The position numbers and the translations under genes were made by a program. Below, one piece after another: positions 25,198 through 33,173 of a DNA stretch of 64,000 bases (its first letter is position 1; the number at the start of each line of letters is the position of its first letter). The notes below the pieces were generated by a model. It was not told where the DNA came from and made no database searches. It saw only the letters and a list, made by a program, of their open reading frames with translations. Source of the stretch: Deltaproteobacteria bacterium. Lineage in GTDB: Bacteria > Desulfobacterota > Desulfobacteria > Desulfobacterales > Desulfosarcinaceae. The stretch lies in contig JAHLLR010000021.1 in assembly GCA_020444075.1 (NCBI GenBank), positions 1-64,000 of the forward strand, read 5' to 3'.

Positions 25198-26496
25198 ATG
25201 ACCGAATTTATAAGAGGTTTTGCAACTAAAGCGGTGCACGCCGGCCACACGCCGGACCCCACCACCCATTCCCGGGCGGTGCCTTTATACCAGACATCGT
25301 CGTTTACCTTTGACAGTTCGGAACACGCCGCCGACCTTTTCGGCCTTCGGCAGTTCGGCAACATCTATACCCGCATCATGAATCCCACGACAGAGGTACT
25401 GGAAAAGCGCGTGGCAGAGCTGGAAGGCGGAGTAGGCGCCCTGGCCGTGGCATCCGGGCAGGCGGCGGAAACGCTGACCATGCTGACCCTGGCCCAGGCC
25501 GGCGACGAAATCGTTGCGTCTGCCGAACTTTACGGCGGTACGGTGAGCCTGTTTTCCCACACCCTGAAGAAACTGGGCATTGCTGTACGCTTCGTTTCCC
25601 CCCACGACATGGACGCCTGGGAAGAAGCGGTCACCGAACGGACCAAGGCCTTTTTCGTTGAAACCATCGGCAATCCCAAGCTTGATATCATCGACCTGGC
25701 CGCCATTGCCGCCATCGGCAACCGCCACGGTATCCCCCTGGTGGTGGACAACACGGTCACCACTCCCTACCTCACCCGGCCGTTCGACAGCGGGGCGGCC
25801 ATCGTGATCCACTCGGCCACCAAGTTCATCGGCGGCCACGGCACCTCCATCGGTGGCATCATCGTGGATTCGGGCTCGTTCGACTGGGCCGCTTCCGGCC
25901 GGTTCCCAGATTTTGTCGACCCCGATCCCGCATACCACGGATTGAAATTCGTGGAGTCCTTCGGCAACCTGGCCTTTATCCTGCGAGCCCGGGTCATCGG
26001 CCTGCGGGACATGGGGGCGGCCATGAGCCCCTTCAACGCCTGGATGTTCCTTCAGGGGCTGGAAACCCTGCATTTGAGAATGCAGCGCCACTCGGAAAAC
26101 GGAATGGCCGTGGCCCGCTTCCTGGAAAATCATAGTTGTGTGTCCTGGGTCCGCTACCCCGGGCTGGAATCGTCCCCGACCTACCACCTGGTAGAAAAAT
26201 ATCTCGCCAAAGGGCAGGGAGCGCTGGTGGGATTCGGCATCAAGGGGGGCAAGGCGTCGGCCGTCAAATTCATCGAAAGCCTCCAGCTCTTCAGCCATCT
26301 GGCCAATATCGGCGACGCCAAAAGCCTGGTGATCCACCCGGCCTCCACCACCCATGAGCAGCTCACCGATGCCGAACAGTTGGCCGCCGGTGTCACCCCG
26401 GATTTCATCCGTCTGAGCGTGGGCATCGAGGACATTCAGGATATTGTTGATGATCTGGACAACGCCCTGACGGCCGGGGTGGCTTGCACGGGTTAG
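25198..26496 (+). CDS. metY: O-acetylhomoserine sulfhydrylase
   Basis: A 432-residue PLP enzyme of the Cys/Met metabolism family, closest in length and pattern to O-acetyl-L-homoserine sulfhydrylase, which makes homocysteine from O-acetylhomoserine and sulfide. Signatures include [29 protein letters not shown] at the start, [22 protein letters not shown], the PLP lysine in [16 protein letters not shown], and [20 protein letters not shown]. The length (the cystathionine gamma-synthase type is nearer 380-400) and the SIGG sequence after the lysine favour MetY. It follows AAGGAGAAACGATA and an S-box riboswitch, which supports a methionine-pathway role. Direct use of sulfide suits a sulfidogenic organism. 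Confidence 0.92.
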   Translation: MTEFIRGFATKAVHAGHTPDPTTHSRAVPLYQTSSFTFDSSEHAADLFGLRQFGNIYTRIMNPTTEVLEKRVAELEGGVGALAVASGQAAETLTMLTLAQAGDEIVASAELYGGTVSLFSHTLKKLGIAVRFVSPHDMDAWEEAVTERTKAFFVETIGNPKLDIIDLAAIAAIGNRHGIPLVVDNTVTTPYLTRPFDSGAAIVIHSATKFIGGHGTSIGGIIVDSGSFDWAASGRFPDFVDPDPAYHGLKFVESFGNLAFILRARVIGLRDMGAAMSPFNAWMFLQGLETLHLRMQRHSENGMAVARFLENHSCVSWVRYPGLESSPTYHLVEKYLAKGQGALVGFGIKGGKASAVKFIESLQLFSHLANIGDAKSLVIHPASTTHEQLTDAEQLAAGVTPDFIRLSVGIEDIQDIVDDLDNALTAGVACTG

Positions 26497-26598
26497 GGTG
26501 ATGCCGGGCAACGATGAGGAACGGCGAAGGTGTGTTCATCATCCGTCGGCACGGTAGTGCGCCGCAGATGAACCGGCATTCGACCGGGCGAATAAGAA

Positions 26599-27321
26599 TC
26601 ACACGTGCCGATGGGGCTGCCTGCCCATCAGATGGGCGTGTTCGTGGGTGTGGATATGAAGCTCCTGGTCAAAGCGGATGCGCCCGTCATCCATGGTGTA
26701 GATGTGCCCGGCCGTTTTGGAAAGGAAATCAAATTCGTGGGAAATGAGCACAAAGGAGAGCGCCAGTCCGTTGAGGATGTCGATGAGTTTGTCCTTGGTG
26801 GATGAATCCAGACCGGTGGAAGGTTCGTCCAACAGCAACACCTCCGGCTCCATGGCCAGAACCGTCGCCAGGGAAACCAGACGCTTCTCCCCGCCGGACA
26901 GCTTATAGGTGACCCGGTCCTCGAAACCGTTCAAACCCAGAAAGTCAAGGGTCTTTCGGGCCACGGCCACCGCCTCGTCGCGGGACTTCCCCAGGTTCAG
27001 CGGTCCGAAGGCCACATCCTCAAGCACCGTGGGAGAGAAAAGCTGGTCGTCGGCATCCTGGAATAATAGCCCGATGCGCCGGCGTACCTCGACGAAATCC
27101 GCTTCGGCTTCCCGCACTTCACCAAACGCCTCCACGGTTCCGGAAAGAGGTTTAATCAACCCCATAATGATGTGAAACAAGGTGGTCTTGCCGCTTCCGT
27201 TAGGGGCCACCAGACCGATACGGTCGCCGGCATGCAGGTGAAAATCAAGATCGTTGAGAACCAGCGGACCGCCGGGGTATCCGTAGCGGATCTTCGACAG
27301 GTTAAAGATAACGGGGCTCAT
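26599..27321 (-). CDS. nikO: Nickel/cobalt ECF transporter ATPase (NikO/CbiO-like)
   Basis: A 240-residue ECF-type ABC ATPase, last gene of the metal uptake operon. Walker A is APNGSGKTTLFH, the Q-loop lies in RRIGLLFQDADDQLFSPTVLEDVAFGP, the signature is KLSGGEKRLVSLATVL, and Walker B is EVLLLDEPSTGLDSS with H-loop ISHEFDFL. The C-terminus is histidine-rich (HIHTHEHAHLMGRQPHRHV), which fits nickel or cobalt handling. It would power uptake through NikM and NikQ. The nik assignment over cbi rests on the presence of NikK- and NikL-like genes in the same operon. Confidence 0.9.
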   Translation of the reverse strand: MSPVIFNLSKIRYGYPGGPLVLNDLDFHLHAGDRIGLVAPNGSGKTTLFHIIMGLIKPLSGTVEAFGEVREAEADFVEVRRRIGLLFQDADDQLFSPTVLEDVAFGPLNLGKSRDEAVAVARKTLDFLGLNGFEDRVTYKLSGGEKRLVSLATVLAMEPEVLLLDEPSTGLDSSTKDKLIDILNGLALSFVLISHEFDFLSKTAGHIYTMDDGRIRFDQELHIHTHEHAHLMGRQPHRHV

Positions 27322-27407
27322 GGATTGGCGCCTTCGATGGAGTGGAACCGGCCTGCAACCGAAAATGGCAACCGGCTGTGTAGCATGGCGGTACTGGCCG
27401 CATCAAC

Positions 27408-28160
27408 TCATTTTACCCACTCCAGCGTTACCAGCAGCGCGAGGAAAAGAGTGAATACAAGTGAAAATAAATAGTTGCGGGATTGGGGGGGAAACACTCG
27501 AAGGCTGACAAACCGGCCGTTGAAACCCCGACAGATCATGGCGCAATGCACCCGCCGCGCCCGCTCCGAGGCCCTGACAAAAAGCATGCCCACCAGGTAG
27601 GCATAGGTCCGGTAACTGTGGAGGTTGGTCTTCGGTTGGAAGTTGCGGATCTTCATGGCCCGCACCAGGCGCTGGTATTCCTGTTCGATGACGAACAGGT
27701 AACGGTAGGTGATCAGGATCATATGCACCATCTTGTCCGGCAGCCGCAGCCGGTTCAGGGTGTGGCCGAGGGTGTCCACGGTCATCGTGGCCACCAGCGC
27801 CATAAAAGCCACCATCAGACTGACGGTTTTCAAAGTGATCTGGGCGCACAGCGTCACGCCCTGACGGGTGATTATCACCGGTCCCCATGCTGTCAGTGCA
27901 TCTCCTTCATAAGACCACGGCAGCACCGCCCACAGCAAGATCAGAAAGATCACCGGCGCCAGAAGACGCCGCACAACCGCCTGAAAATCGAGCCGTGCTG
28001 ACAGGGCCATGATCAGGGAAAGGCTCAGGGCGATGAAAAGCGCCGAAAACGCGTAGGAGACGGCCACCACGACGGCAAAAACCGAAGCCCAAAGCACCCG
28101 CAGCCGAGGGTCGATGCCGTGAATCCATGAGTTGCCCTCGGCAAAGGATTCTGTGATCAT
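27408..28160 (-). CDS. nikQ: Nickel/cobalt ECF transporter T component (NikQ/CbiQ-like)
   Basis: A 250-residue CbiQ-family transmembrane protein, the energy-coupling T subunit linking the ATPase to NikM. It has several hydrophobic segments, a RLPDKMVHMILITYRYLFVIEQEYQRLVRAMKIR stretch typical of the family, and the cytoplasmic ASERARRVHCAMICRGFNGRF motif, which includes the conserved Ala-Arg-Gly region that contacts the ATPase. Its ATG overlaps the preceding nikL stop by four bases, indicating coupling. It is 86 bases upstream of nikO. Confidence 0.9.
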   Translation of the reverse strand: MITESFAEGNSWIHGIDPRLRVLWASVFAVVVAVSYAFSALFIALSLSLIMALSARLDFQAVVRRLLAPVIFLILLWAVLPWSYEGDALTAWGPVIITRQGVTLCAQITLKTVSLMVAFMALVATMTVDTLGHTLNRLRLPDKMVHMILITYRYLFVIEQEYQRLVRAMKIRNFQPKTNLHSYRTYAYLVGMLFVRASERARRVHCAMICRGFNGRFVSLRVFPPQSRNYLFSLVFTLFLALLVTLEWVK

Positions 28161-28774
28161 GATCGCCGGCTGTCCTTTCGATAGCGCACATAAGCACCCA
28201 GCCCCACCAGGCCGATGATGTAGCCGATACCGCCGAAAATGTCGCTCAGCGTGGGTCCCTTTTCCTGGGATGCCGCCACCATTCGCGTCAGGGGCGTAAT
28301 CTTCTGTTCGAGCTGGCGGGAAACGATGGCTTCTATTTCCCGGGCCGTCAAACCCGGTAGCGCCTCTGGTGTTACCTTTTCCTGAGGTGTCTCCAGGACA
28401 ACCGGTTCGGACCGAGTGTCAGGCGTTGCGACCGGCATTGGTTCTCCCTCGCCCAGTTCGGCCGCGGACAGCAGCCACGAATTCTGGTGACCCATACCGG
28501 CGGTGAGCACAATCTTCAGATCGGTTATTTCCGGGGCCTTGAAATCGAACGCCCCATTGTCATCGGTCCGACCTTCCAGCAGCAGGTTTCCGCTGCTGTC
28601 AAACACGTCGATCTTGCCGGCTTTCACCATTTTGCCGCCGCTGAACTTGCTTTCGGTGAAGACCCGATCCCCTTCGGCCCATGCAAAGACCGTCACCTTG
28701 TGGGCATGGGCTGCAGGAAGAACTGCGAAGCAGCAAAGCCAGGCCAATGCCAATCCTGTAAGCAATCGTTTCAT
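28157..28774 (-). CDS. nikL: NikL-like membrane/periplasmic component of the metal uptake system
   Basis: A 205-residue protein resembling the NikL components of nickel ECF systems. The ATG at 28774 was chosen because a signal peptide follows (MKRLLTGLALAWLCCFAVLPAAHAH) and it avoids overlap with nikM; the frame is open 17 codons upstream. Its mature part begins HKVTVFAWAEGDRVF, with a carboxypeptidase-regulatory-like segment (IDVFDSSGNLLLEGRTDDNGAFDFKAP), a linker, and a C-terminal membrane helix (IFGGIGYIIGLVGLGAYVRY). The N-terminal His after cleavage may bind metal. It overlaps nikQ by four bases. Confidence 0.82.
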   Translation of the reverse strand: MKRLLTGLALAWLCCFAVLPAAHAHKVTVFAWAEGDRVFTESKFSGGKMVKAGKIDVFDSSGNLLLEGRTDDNGAFDFKAPEITDLKIVLTAGMGHQNSWLLSAAELGEGEPMPVATPDTRSEPVVLETPQEKVTPEALPGLTAREIEAIVSRQLEQKITPLTRMVAASQEKGPTLSDIFGGIGYIIGLVGLGAYVRYRKDSRRS

Positions 28775-28790
28775 AAACAGGTCCTGTAAA

Positions 28791-29420
28791 TTAATTTTTC
28801 GTCCGCTGTAAAACCGCGGCATCATAGCCGGGCAGCATCTCCGGTTTAACTTTTTTCAAAAAGGCCACGCAGAAAACCGTCACGACCCCTTCGATAACCA
28901 TTACCGGCAGGTGGGCCGTGACGACCAGGCCGGCCACTTCGAGAAAGCTGCCTTCCGTGAACATCAGACTGACACCCGCCAGAACCGCCCCCATTAAAAC
29001 GGATCCGGCACCGCAGGCGAACGCCGCCGGAACAGCCACTCGCGACGGTTTCAGGACAAACGGTCCAAAAAGATGGTAGCAGACCACCGCCGGCAGGGCC
29101 ATGATCACGGTGTTGACACCCAGGGTGGTGATTCCCCCGTACTGGAACATCATGGCCTGAAGCAACAGGGCCGTCAGAATGGCCGGAAAGGCTGCCCATC
29201 CCAGCAGCAGCCCCACGATGCCATTCAGGATCAGGTGAACGCTGGACGGCCCCACCGGTACGTGGATCAGGGAGGCAACGAAAAAGGCCGCCGAGAGCAT
29301 GCCCGCCTGAGCCACCCGGTCCAGTTCCAGCTTTTTCAGGCCGGCGGCCGTACCGGCCAAGGCCACGGCCGCCCCGGCAACAAGCACCGGACCGCTCAAC
29401 ACCCCTTCTGAAATATGCAT
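28791..29420 (-). CDS. nikM: Nickel/cobalt ECF transporter S component (NikM/CbiM-like)
   Basis: A 209-residue CbiM/NikM family integral membrane protein, the substrate-binding component. Its conserved N-terminus MHISEGVLSGPVLVAGA is exposed, and members of this family bind Ni or Co through the amino-terminal Met-His segment. Further family sequence is HVPVGPSSVHLILNGIVGLLLGWAAFPAILTALLLQAMMFQYGGITTLGVNTVIMALPAVVCYHLF. Length and motifs are normal. It is seven bases after the nikK stop. Confidence 0.94.
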   Translation of the reverse strand: MHISEGVLSGPVLVAGAAVALAGTAAGLKKLELDRVAQAGMLSAAFFVASLIHVPVGPSSVHLILNGIVGLLLGWAAFPAILTALLLQAMMFQYGGITTLGVNTVIMALPAVVCYHLFGPFVLKPSRVAVPAAFACGAGSVLMGAVLAGVSLMFTEGSFLEVAGLVVTAHLPVMVIEGVVTVFCVAFLKKVKPEMLPGYDAAVLQRTKN

Positions 29421-29426
29421 AGTCGT

Positions 29427-30203
29427 TTATTTCCAGTCGTGAAAGTATACCCAGATCACGGCGCCCATCTCCACATCTTTCTCCTCGCCGTCATGCTTGA
29501 TGGTGTAATCCGCTGTGTTCAAGGCGGCAAATCCCCACCATCCTGAAGTGGGGGTTGCGTAGGTAAAGACGCCGTTGCCGTCGGCCTTGATGGTCTGGGT
29601 AACCATGTACTCAGTGGGGGCGTGGGCGGTCTTATCCCTGTTATAAAATTCGATTTCCACGTCGGCATAGGGGATCGGCTTGCCGTCCATTTTGACAATT
29701 CCCTGGAACACATTACCGGCATAGAGGCCATACGGTTTGGAAAGGGGCACGATTTCGGTTTTCAACCCCAACTCCGCGTCCCAGCCCTCGTCATCGCCAA
29801 AGGCGGTGACCACGGTTTTGGTCAGGTGGACGATAAAGCAGTCCTCGGCCGGCTCCCAGTAGGGCTGGGGCTCCATGTAAAACATGTAGACGCCGGGGCG
29901 TTTAATGGGGTAATCGGCGGTCCAGGCCAAATGATCCATCACCTTGGACGGTTTCAACTGGCCGAGCAGCTCCTGGTTTTTTCCATTGGCCGATACAGAA
30001 AAGACCTTGGGTTTTTCCAGCTCCATGCCGACCATCTCCATGGGATGAGAAAAAGAGAGGGTTACACTGACCGTACGGCTGTCTTTCTGCATCACCATGG
30101 TGTCGGACGGAATCACCATGCCGAAATGAGCTGTGGCCGGACTGGAAAACAAGGCCACAAACATGACAACTGCCAAGCACATAGGGGTTTTACATGAATG
30201 CAT
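29427..30203 (-). CDS. nikK: NikK-like DUF4198 periplasmic protein
   Basis: A 258-residue DUF4198 protein, called NikK when it accompanies NikMLQO. The ATG at 30203 follows GGAGGAAACTG, a strong ribosome-binding site; an ATG ten codons upstream lacks one. It begins with a signal peptide (cleavage near PATAH), leaving a mature N-terminal His-Phe, and contains HPMEMVGMELEKPKVF, YMEPQPYWEPAEDCFIVHLTKTVV and KMDGKPIPYADVEIEFYN blocks typical of DUF4198. The proposed role is periplasmic nickel capture. It lies between the LbtU-like porin and nikM. Confidence 0.87.
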   Translation of the reverse strand: MHSCKTPMCLAVVMFVALFSSPATAHFGMVIPSDTMVMQKDSRTVSVTLSFSHPMEMVGMELEKPKVFSVSANGKNQELLGQLKPSKVMDHLAWTADYPIKRPGVYMFYMEPQPYWEPAEDCFIVHLTKTVVTAFGDDEGWDAELGLKTEIVPLSKPYGLYAGNVFQGIVKMDGKPIPYADVEIEFYNRDKTAHAPTEYMVTQTIKADGNGVFTYATPTSGWWGFAALNTADYTIKHDGEEKDVEMGAVIWVYFHDWK

Positions 30204-30274
30204 CAGTTTCCTCCACAATTTTTCGAAAGTCATAAGAAAATGGGTGTTGATTCAAACCTATTGGCCAATAACCA

Positions 30275-31411
30275 CTAAAATTCCACAGCCAGCTGGACAG
30301 TCAGGGCATCCGTCTCCTGAATATCGTCTTCATAATCGCCGTGGAGGTATTCAAGCGCCAGGTTGGTGTTTTCAAAAAAACCCCAGTTCAACACGGCGCC
30401 GTATTGGGATTCAGGCAGAAAGTCCGCCCCACCGTCGTCGGATCCGCCATAACGAACGGCCAGTTCAAGGCGGTCGACAAGTACCGCACCCAACTCCACG
30501 TTCCAGGCCGAAGGCTGACGTTCCTTTGCATCAGCGACGTCGTAGATCTCTCCGGGGTTGAAATTGTCGACTGCCGCCACATACTCAGCGATGAACTTGA
30601 AACGCTCAAGAAAACGGAAATTGACAAAGGCGCTCCAACCGCCGACAAGGTCATCGACCGGGTCGATAACAAATTCGGAAAAATTGTCTGACGAGGCCAG
30701 ATTCGAACTATAGGAAGCGCCGATCATGAGCGCATCGAGGGGTTGGGCGACAATGCTGGCCACAATGCTGTCGATGGTATTGTCGTCGCCAACTTTGTCG
30801 ACCCTGCCGTTAAAGGCGCCAACGGATACATCCACCATTTCACCACCGAACCGATAGCCGGCCACCACTGAACCCACATGGGTCTCACCCAGAAGCAGGG
30901 TGTTCGGATCGGTAACAAAATGGCTGTCAAAGTCACCAAAGGGGATATACTGTCGGCCGGCAATCAGATACGCCGGGAAAGCCTCACCACCGGTCAGCGA
31001 AATGAAGCCCTCATCCACAAAAACGTCATCGTCCTCGTATTTCAACATGACATGCCCGTCGACGTGTGCGACGATTCTGGCATCCACCACCAGTTCGACG
31101 GTGGCCAAGTCCACTTCGCTGGTGGTTTCATCGGCGGACGCCGGGTCTTTAAAGTCGACCTTTTCATGGTAGGCCTCAACCTCAATCAGCCCGCTGATTT
31201 GAAGGCGATCGACCCACTTGTCTCCCGTTACCGGTCTGCCGATGGCCTCTTCCAGTTCTTCGACCCGCTTTTCCAGACTTTTCACGCCACCGGCTTTCTC
31301 CTCCGCGGTCTCCTCGGAAAGGACTTCGGCCGCGGAACCCTTGCTGGTAAAACCGATCATTGTCATGGCTGCCATCACAAAAATGAACACCTTTATGATT
31401 CCTGTCTTCAT
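30275..31411 (-). CDS. LbtU-like outer-membrane porin of the nickel operon
   Basis: A 378-residue outer-membrane beta-barrel protein resembling LbtU-family siderophore porins. The ATG at 31411 was chosen because AAGGAG precedes it and a signal peptide follows (IIKVFIFVMAAMTMIGF, cleavage near GSAAE). A short coiled coil (LEKRVEELEEAIG) follows, then alternating beta-strand sequence such as DLATVELVVDARIVAHVDGHVMLKYE, ending in LTVQLAVEF, a barrel-type C-terminal Phe. As first gene of a nickel/cobalt uptake operon it may be the outer-membrane gate for the metal or a metallophore. That role is inference from context. Confidence 0.82.
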   Translation of the reverse strand: MKTGIIKVFIFVMAAMTMIGFTSKGSAAEVLSEETAEEKAGGVKSLEKRVEELEEAIGRPVTGDKWVDRLQISGLIEVEAYHEKVDFKDPASADETTSEVDLATVELVVDARIVAHVDGHVMLKYEDDDVFVDEGFISLTGGEAFPAYLIAGRQYIPFGDFDSHFVTDPNTLLLGETHVGSVVAGYRFGGEMVDVSVGAFNGRVDKVGDDNTIDSIVASIVAQPLDALMIGASYSSNLASSDNFSEFVIDPVDDLVGGWSAFVNFRFLERFKFIAEYVAAVDNFNPGEIYDVADAKERQPSAWNVELGAVLVDRLELAVRYGGSDDGGADFLPESQYGAVLNWGFFENTNLALEYLHGDYEDDIQETDALTVQLAVEF

Positions 31412-31569
31412 CGATTCATCGCTCCTTGCGAATCGACCCACCGGAGTACGGGGCGCCACCGTCACATTGCGGACAAGGGATTCGCTGTTTTTCGTTGAAC
31501 ACGTCAAAAAAAAAGGGCTGCAGCCAAACCTTCAAACCATTGCGAACCCATCCGCCGGTTTCTCTTAAA

Positions 31570-31621
31570 AACAAAAAAGCCACGACGTCGCTCGTCCTTC
31601 CGGACGGAAACCTTCGTGGCT
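31570..31621 (-). terminator. Terminator-like hairpin in the leader of the nickel operon
   Basis: On the minus strand AAGCCACGA...TCGTGGCTT forms a nine-base-pair stem around an internal structured loop, followed by TTTTTTGTTTTT. It lies about 160 bases before the porin gene with no coding sequence upstream on that strand, so it probably acts as an attenuator rather than an end-of-operon terminator. Confidence 0.75.
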
Positions 31622-31681
31622 TAGATTTACGGATTATTCGCTTTTTGAAATCGAAAAGACAAGCTTCAGCCTGTCCGCTGA

Positions 31682-31694
31682 ATATGAGGCATAT
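31682..31694. promoter_or_regulatory. Candidate operator dyad ATATG-AGG-CATAT
   Basis: A perfect 5-bp dyad with a three-base centre, upstream of the nickel operon leader hairpin. It could be a metal-regulator site, but it does not match the classical NikR spacing. Evidence is the symmetry only. Confidence 0.3.
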
Positions 31695-31853
31695 CCCAAA
31701 GGGGTGCCAAGGTCAAGCCGTTTTTATCGAGCGGAGACGGGGCAATGCACGCCCTGTTATCGAATGTACTTTGTGCGTTGGATATGATAGACGAAACCGA
31801 TCAAGCATCCTTGCAGACACCTGTTTCTCGAACAACCGCCTTTAAGGAGAACT

Positions 31854-33173
31854 GTGGTAAACCCGCCCGATGATGCCCATCTGATCGTTTTCGGCCGATA
31901 CCCACGGGTTGGAACGACAAAAACCCGTCTTATCCCTGCCTTGGGGCCGGCGGGCGCCGCGGCACTTCAAAAACGACTTGCCGAAAAAACTGTGGCAACC
32001 GCACTGGCGTTGACGACACGGACTGGGGCCCGACTGGTTTTCTGCCATGACGGCGGCAATGAAAAACAACTCCGTCAATGGTTGGGCGGCAGGCCAATCC
32101 GTTATGTGGCCCAGGCCACCGGGGACCTGGGCCGGCGGATGCACCTGGCCCTGAAAAGCGCATTCGATGGCGGCGCCCGCCGGGTGGTACTGGTGGGAAC
32201 GGACATTCCCGGACTGACCACGGGTATGCTGAATCAGGCCTTCAACGCGCTACAAAAAAAGGACCTGGTGGTCGGGCCAAGCACCGATGGCGGCTACTGG
32301 CTGGTCGGCATGAAAAGGCCTGAAAACATTTTTGATGGTATCACCTGGAGCCAGCGGGATGTGTTGGAAAAGACATTGGCCGTGGCCCGAGACAAAGGGA
32401 TGACTTTCCATCTGCTGGAACCGTTGAATGATTTGGACACCCCGGACGATCTGGCCAGGGAAAAGGGAGCCAACCCACCACCGCTCTATCTGTCGGTGGT
32501 CATTCCCGCGATCGATGAGGCAGGGCAGCTGGCCAGAACCATCGCCACCGCCACATCCCCGGACGCGGAAATCATTGTCTCAGACGGTGGCAGCAAGGAC
32601 CATACCGTCCAAATTGCCAACTCCCTCGGCGCCCGCATCGTTTCCGGTAAACGCGGCCGGGCCGGCCAGCAAAACCGGGGAGCGGCCGCCGCTCGAGGCG
32701 AGGTGTTGCTCTTCCTTCACGCGGACACCCGGCTGCCCTGCAATTATGTGGATCATGTTTTCGAAACCTTGATGGACCGGCGAACCTTGCTGGGGGCGTT
32801 TCGCTTCACAACGGACATCCATACGCCAGCCATGCGAAGCGTTGCATTTTTCACCAACTTACGTGCCGGCTGGCTCAACCTACCCTACGGCGACCAGGGG
32901 TTGTTCATGCGTAAACGTGATTTCGATGCCGCTGGCGGCTTTCCTGATGTACCCATCGCCGAAGACCTTCAGCTGGTCCGCCGGATGGCCCGGAAAGGCC
33001 GCATCACCCTGGCCCCGGCTGCAGCTGTCACCTCCGGCAGACGGTGGCAGCGCTTAGGAATCCTACGAACCACGATCCTCAATGCAATCATTGCCGCCGG
33101 CAGCCTGGCAGGTGTTGCGCCAAGGCGCATGGCCCCCCTGTATCGTTTGCCGGCCAATAAGACCAAACTATGA
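31854..33173 (+). CDS. Fused glycosyltransferase (TIGR04282-like plus TIGR04283-like)
   Basis: A 439-residue natural fusion. Residues about 1-205 match the DUF2064/TIGR04282 type (FGRYPRVGTTKTRLIPALGPAGAAALQ, LVGTDIPGL, PSTDGGYWLVGM, NDLDTPDDL). Residues about 212-435 are a GT2 enzyme of the TIGR04283 type (LSVVIPAIDEAGQL, IIVSDGGSKDHT, GRAGQQNRGAAAARGEVLLFLHADT, YGDQGLFMRK, PIAEDLQLVRR). In other bacteria these two are separate neighbouring genes, and database names link both to arsenosugar synthesis, which I take as a family label rather than proof. The GTG start follows AAGGAGAACT. Its stop overlaps the radical SAM gene (ATGA), so they are coupled. Confidence 0.92.
   Translation: MVNPPDDAHLIVFGRYPRVGTTKTRLIPALGPAGAAALQKRLAEKTVATALALTTRTGARLVFCHDGGNEKQLRQWLGGRPIRYVAQATGDLGRRMHLALKSAFDGGARRVVLVGTDIPGLTTGMLNQAFNALQKKDLVVGPSTDGGYWLVGMKRPENIFDGITWSQRDVLEKTLAVARDKGMTFHLLEPLNDLDTPDDLAREKGANPPPLYLSVVIPAIDEAGQLARTIATATSPDAEIIVSDGGSKDHTVQIANSLGARIVSGKRGRAGQQNRGAAAARGEVLLFLHADTRLPCNYVDHVFETLMDRRTLLGAFRFTTDIHTPAMRSVAFFTNLRAGWLNLPYGDQGLFMRKRDFDAAGGFPDVPIAEDLQLVRRMARKGRITLAPAAAVTSGRRWQRLGILRTTILNAIIAAGSLAGVAPRRMAPLYRLPANKTKL

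Larger units (their letters stand above)
31412..31853. other. Leader/intergenic region between nickel operon and glycosyltransferase gene
   Basis: About 440 bases between divergent genes. It holds a strong minus-strand terminator-like hairpin (31577-31621), a small TTCAGC/GCTGAA stem with loop GGACAG at about 31665-31682 (minus strand), and an ATATG-AGG-CATAT dyad at 31682-31694. No supported coding region. This reads as a long regulated leader for the nickel operon. Confidence 0.6.

Noticed and set aside
25285-26511. Long minus-strand frame (408 codons) opposite metY
   Set aside because: It lies entirely antisense to a well-supported metY gene. Its product is low in recognisable domains and rich in Gly/His/Asp as expected from antisense high-GC code.
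26599-31411. Cobalt-type cbiMNQO operon
   Set aside because: NikK (DUF4198) and NikL components replace CbiN and no cobalamin riboswitch or cobalamin gene is nearby, so nickel is more likely; cobalt is not excluded.
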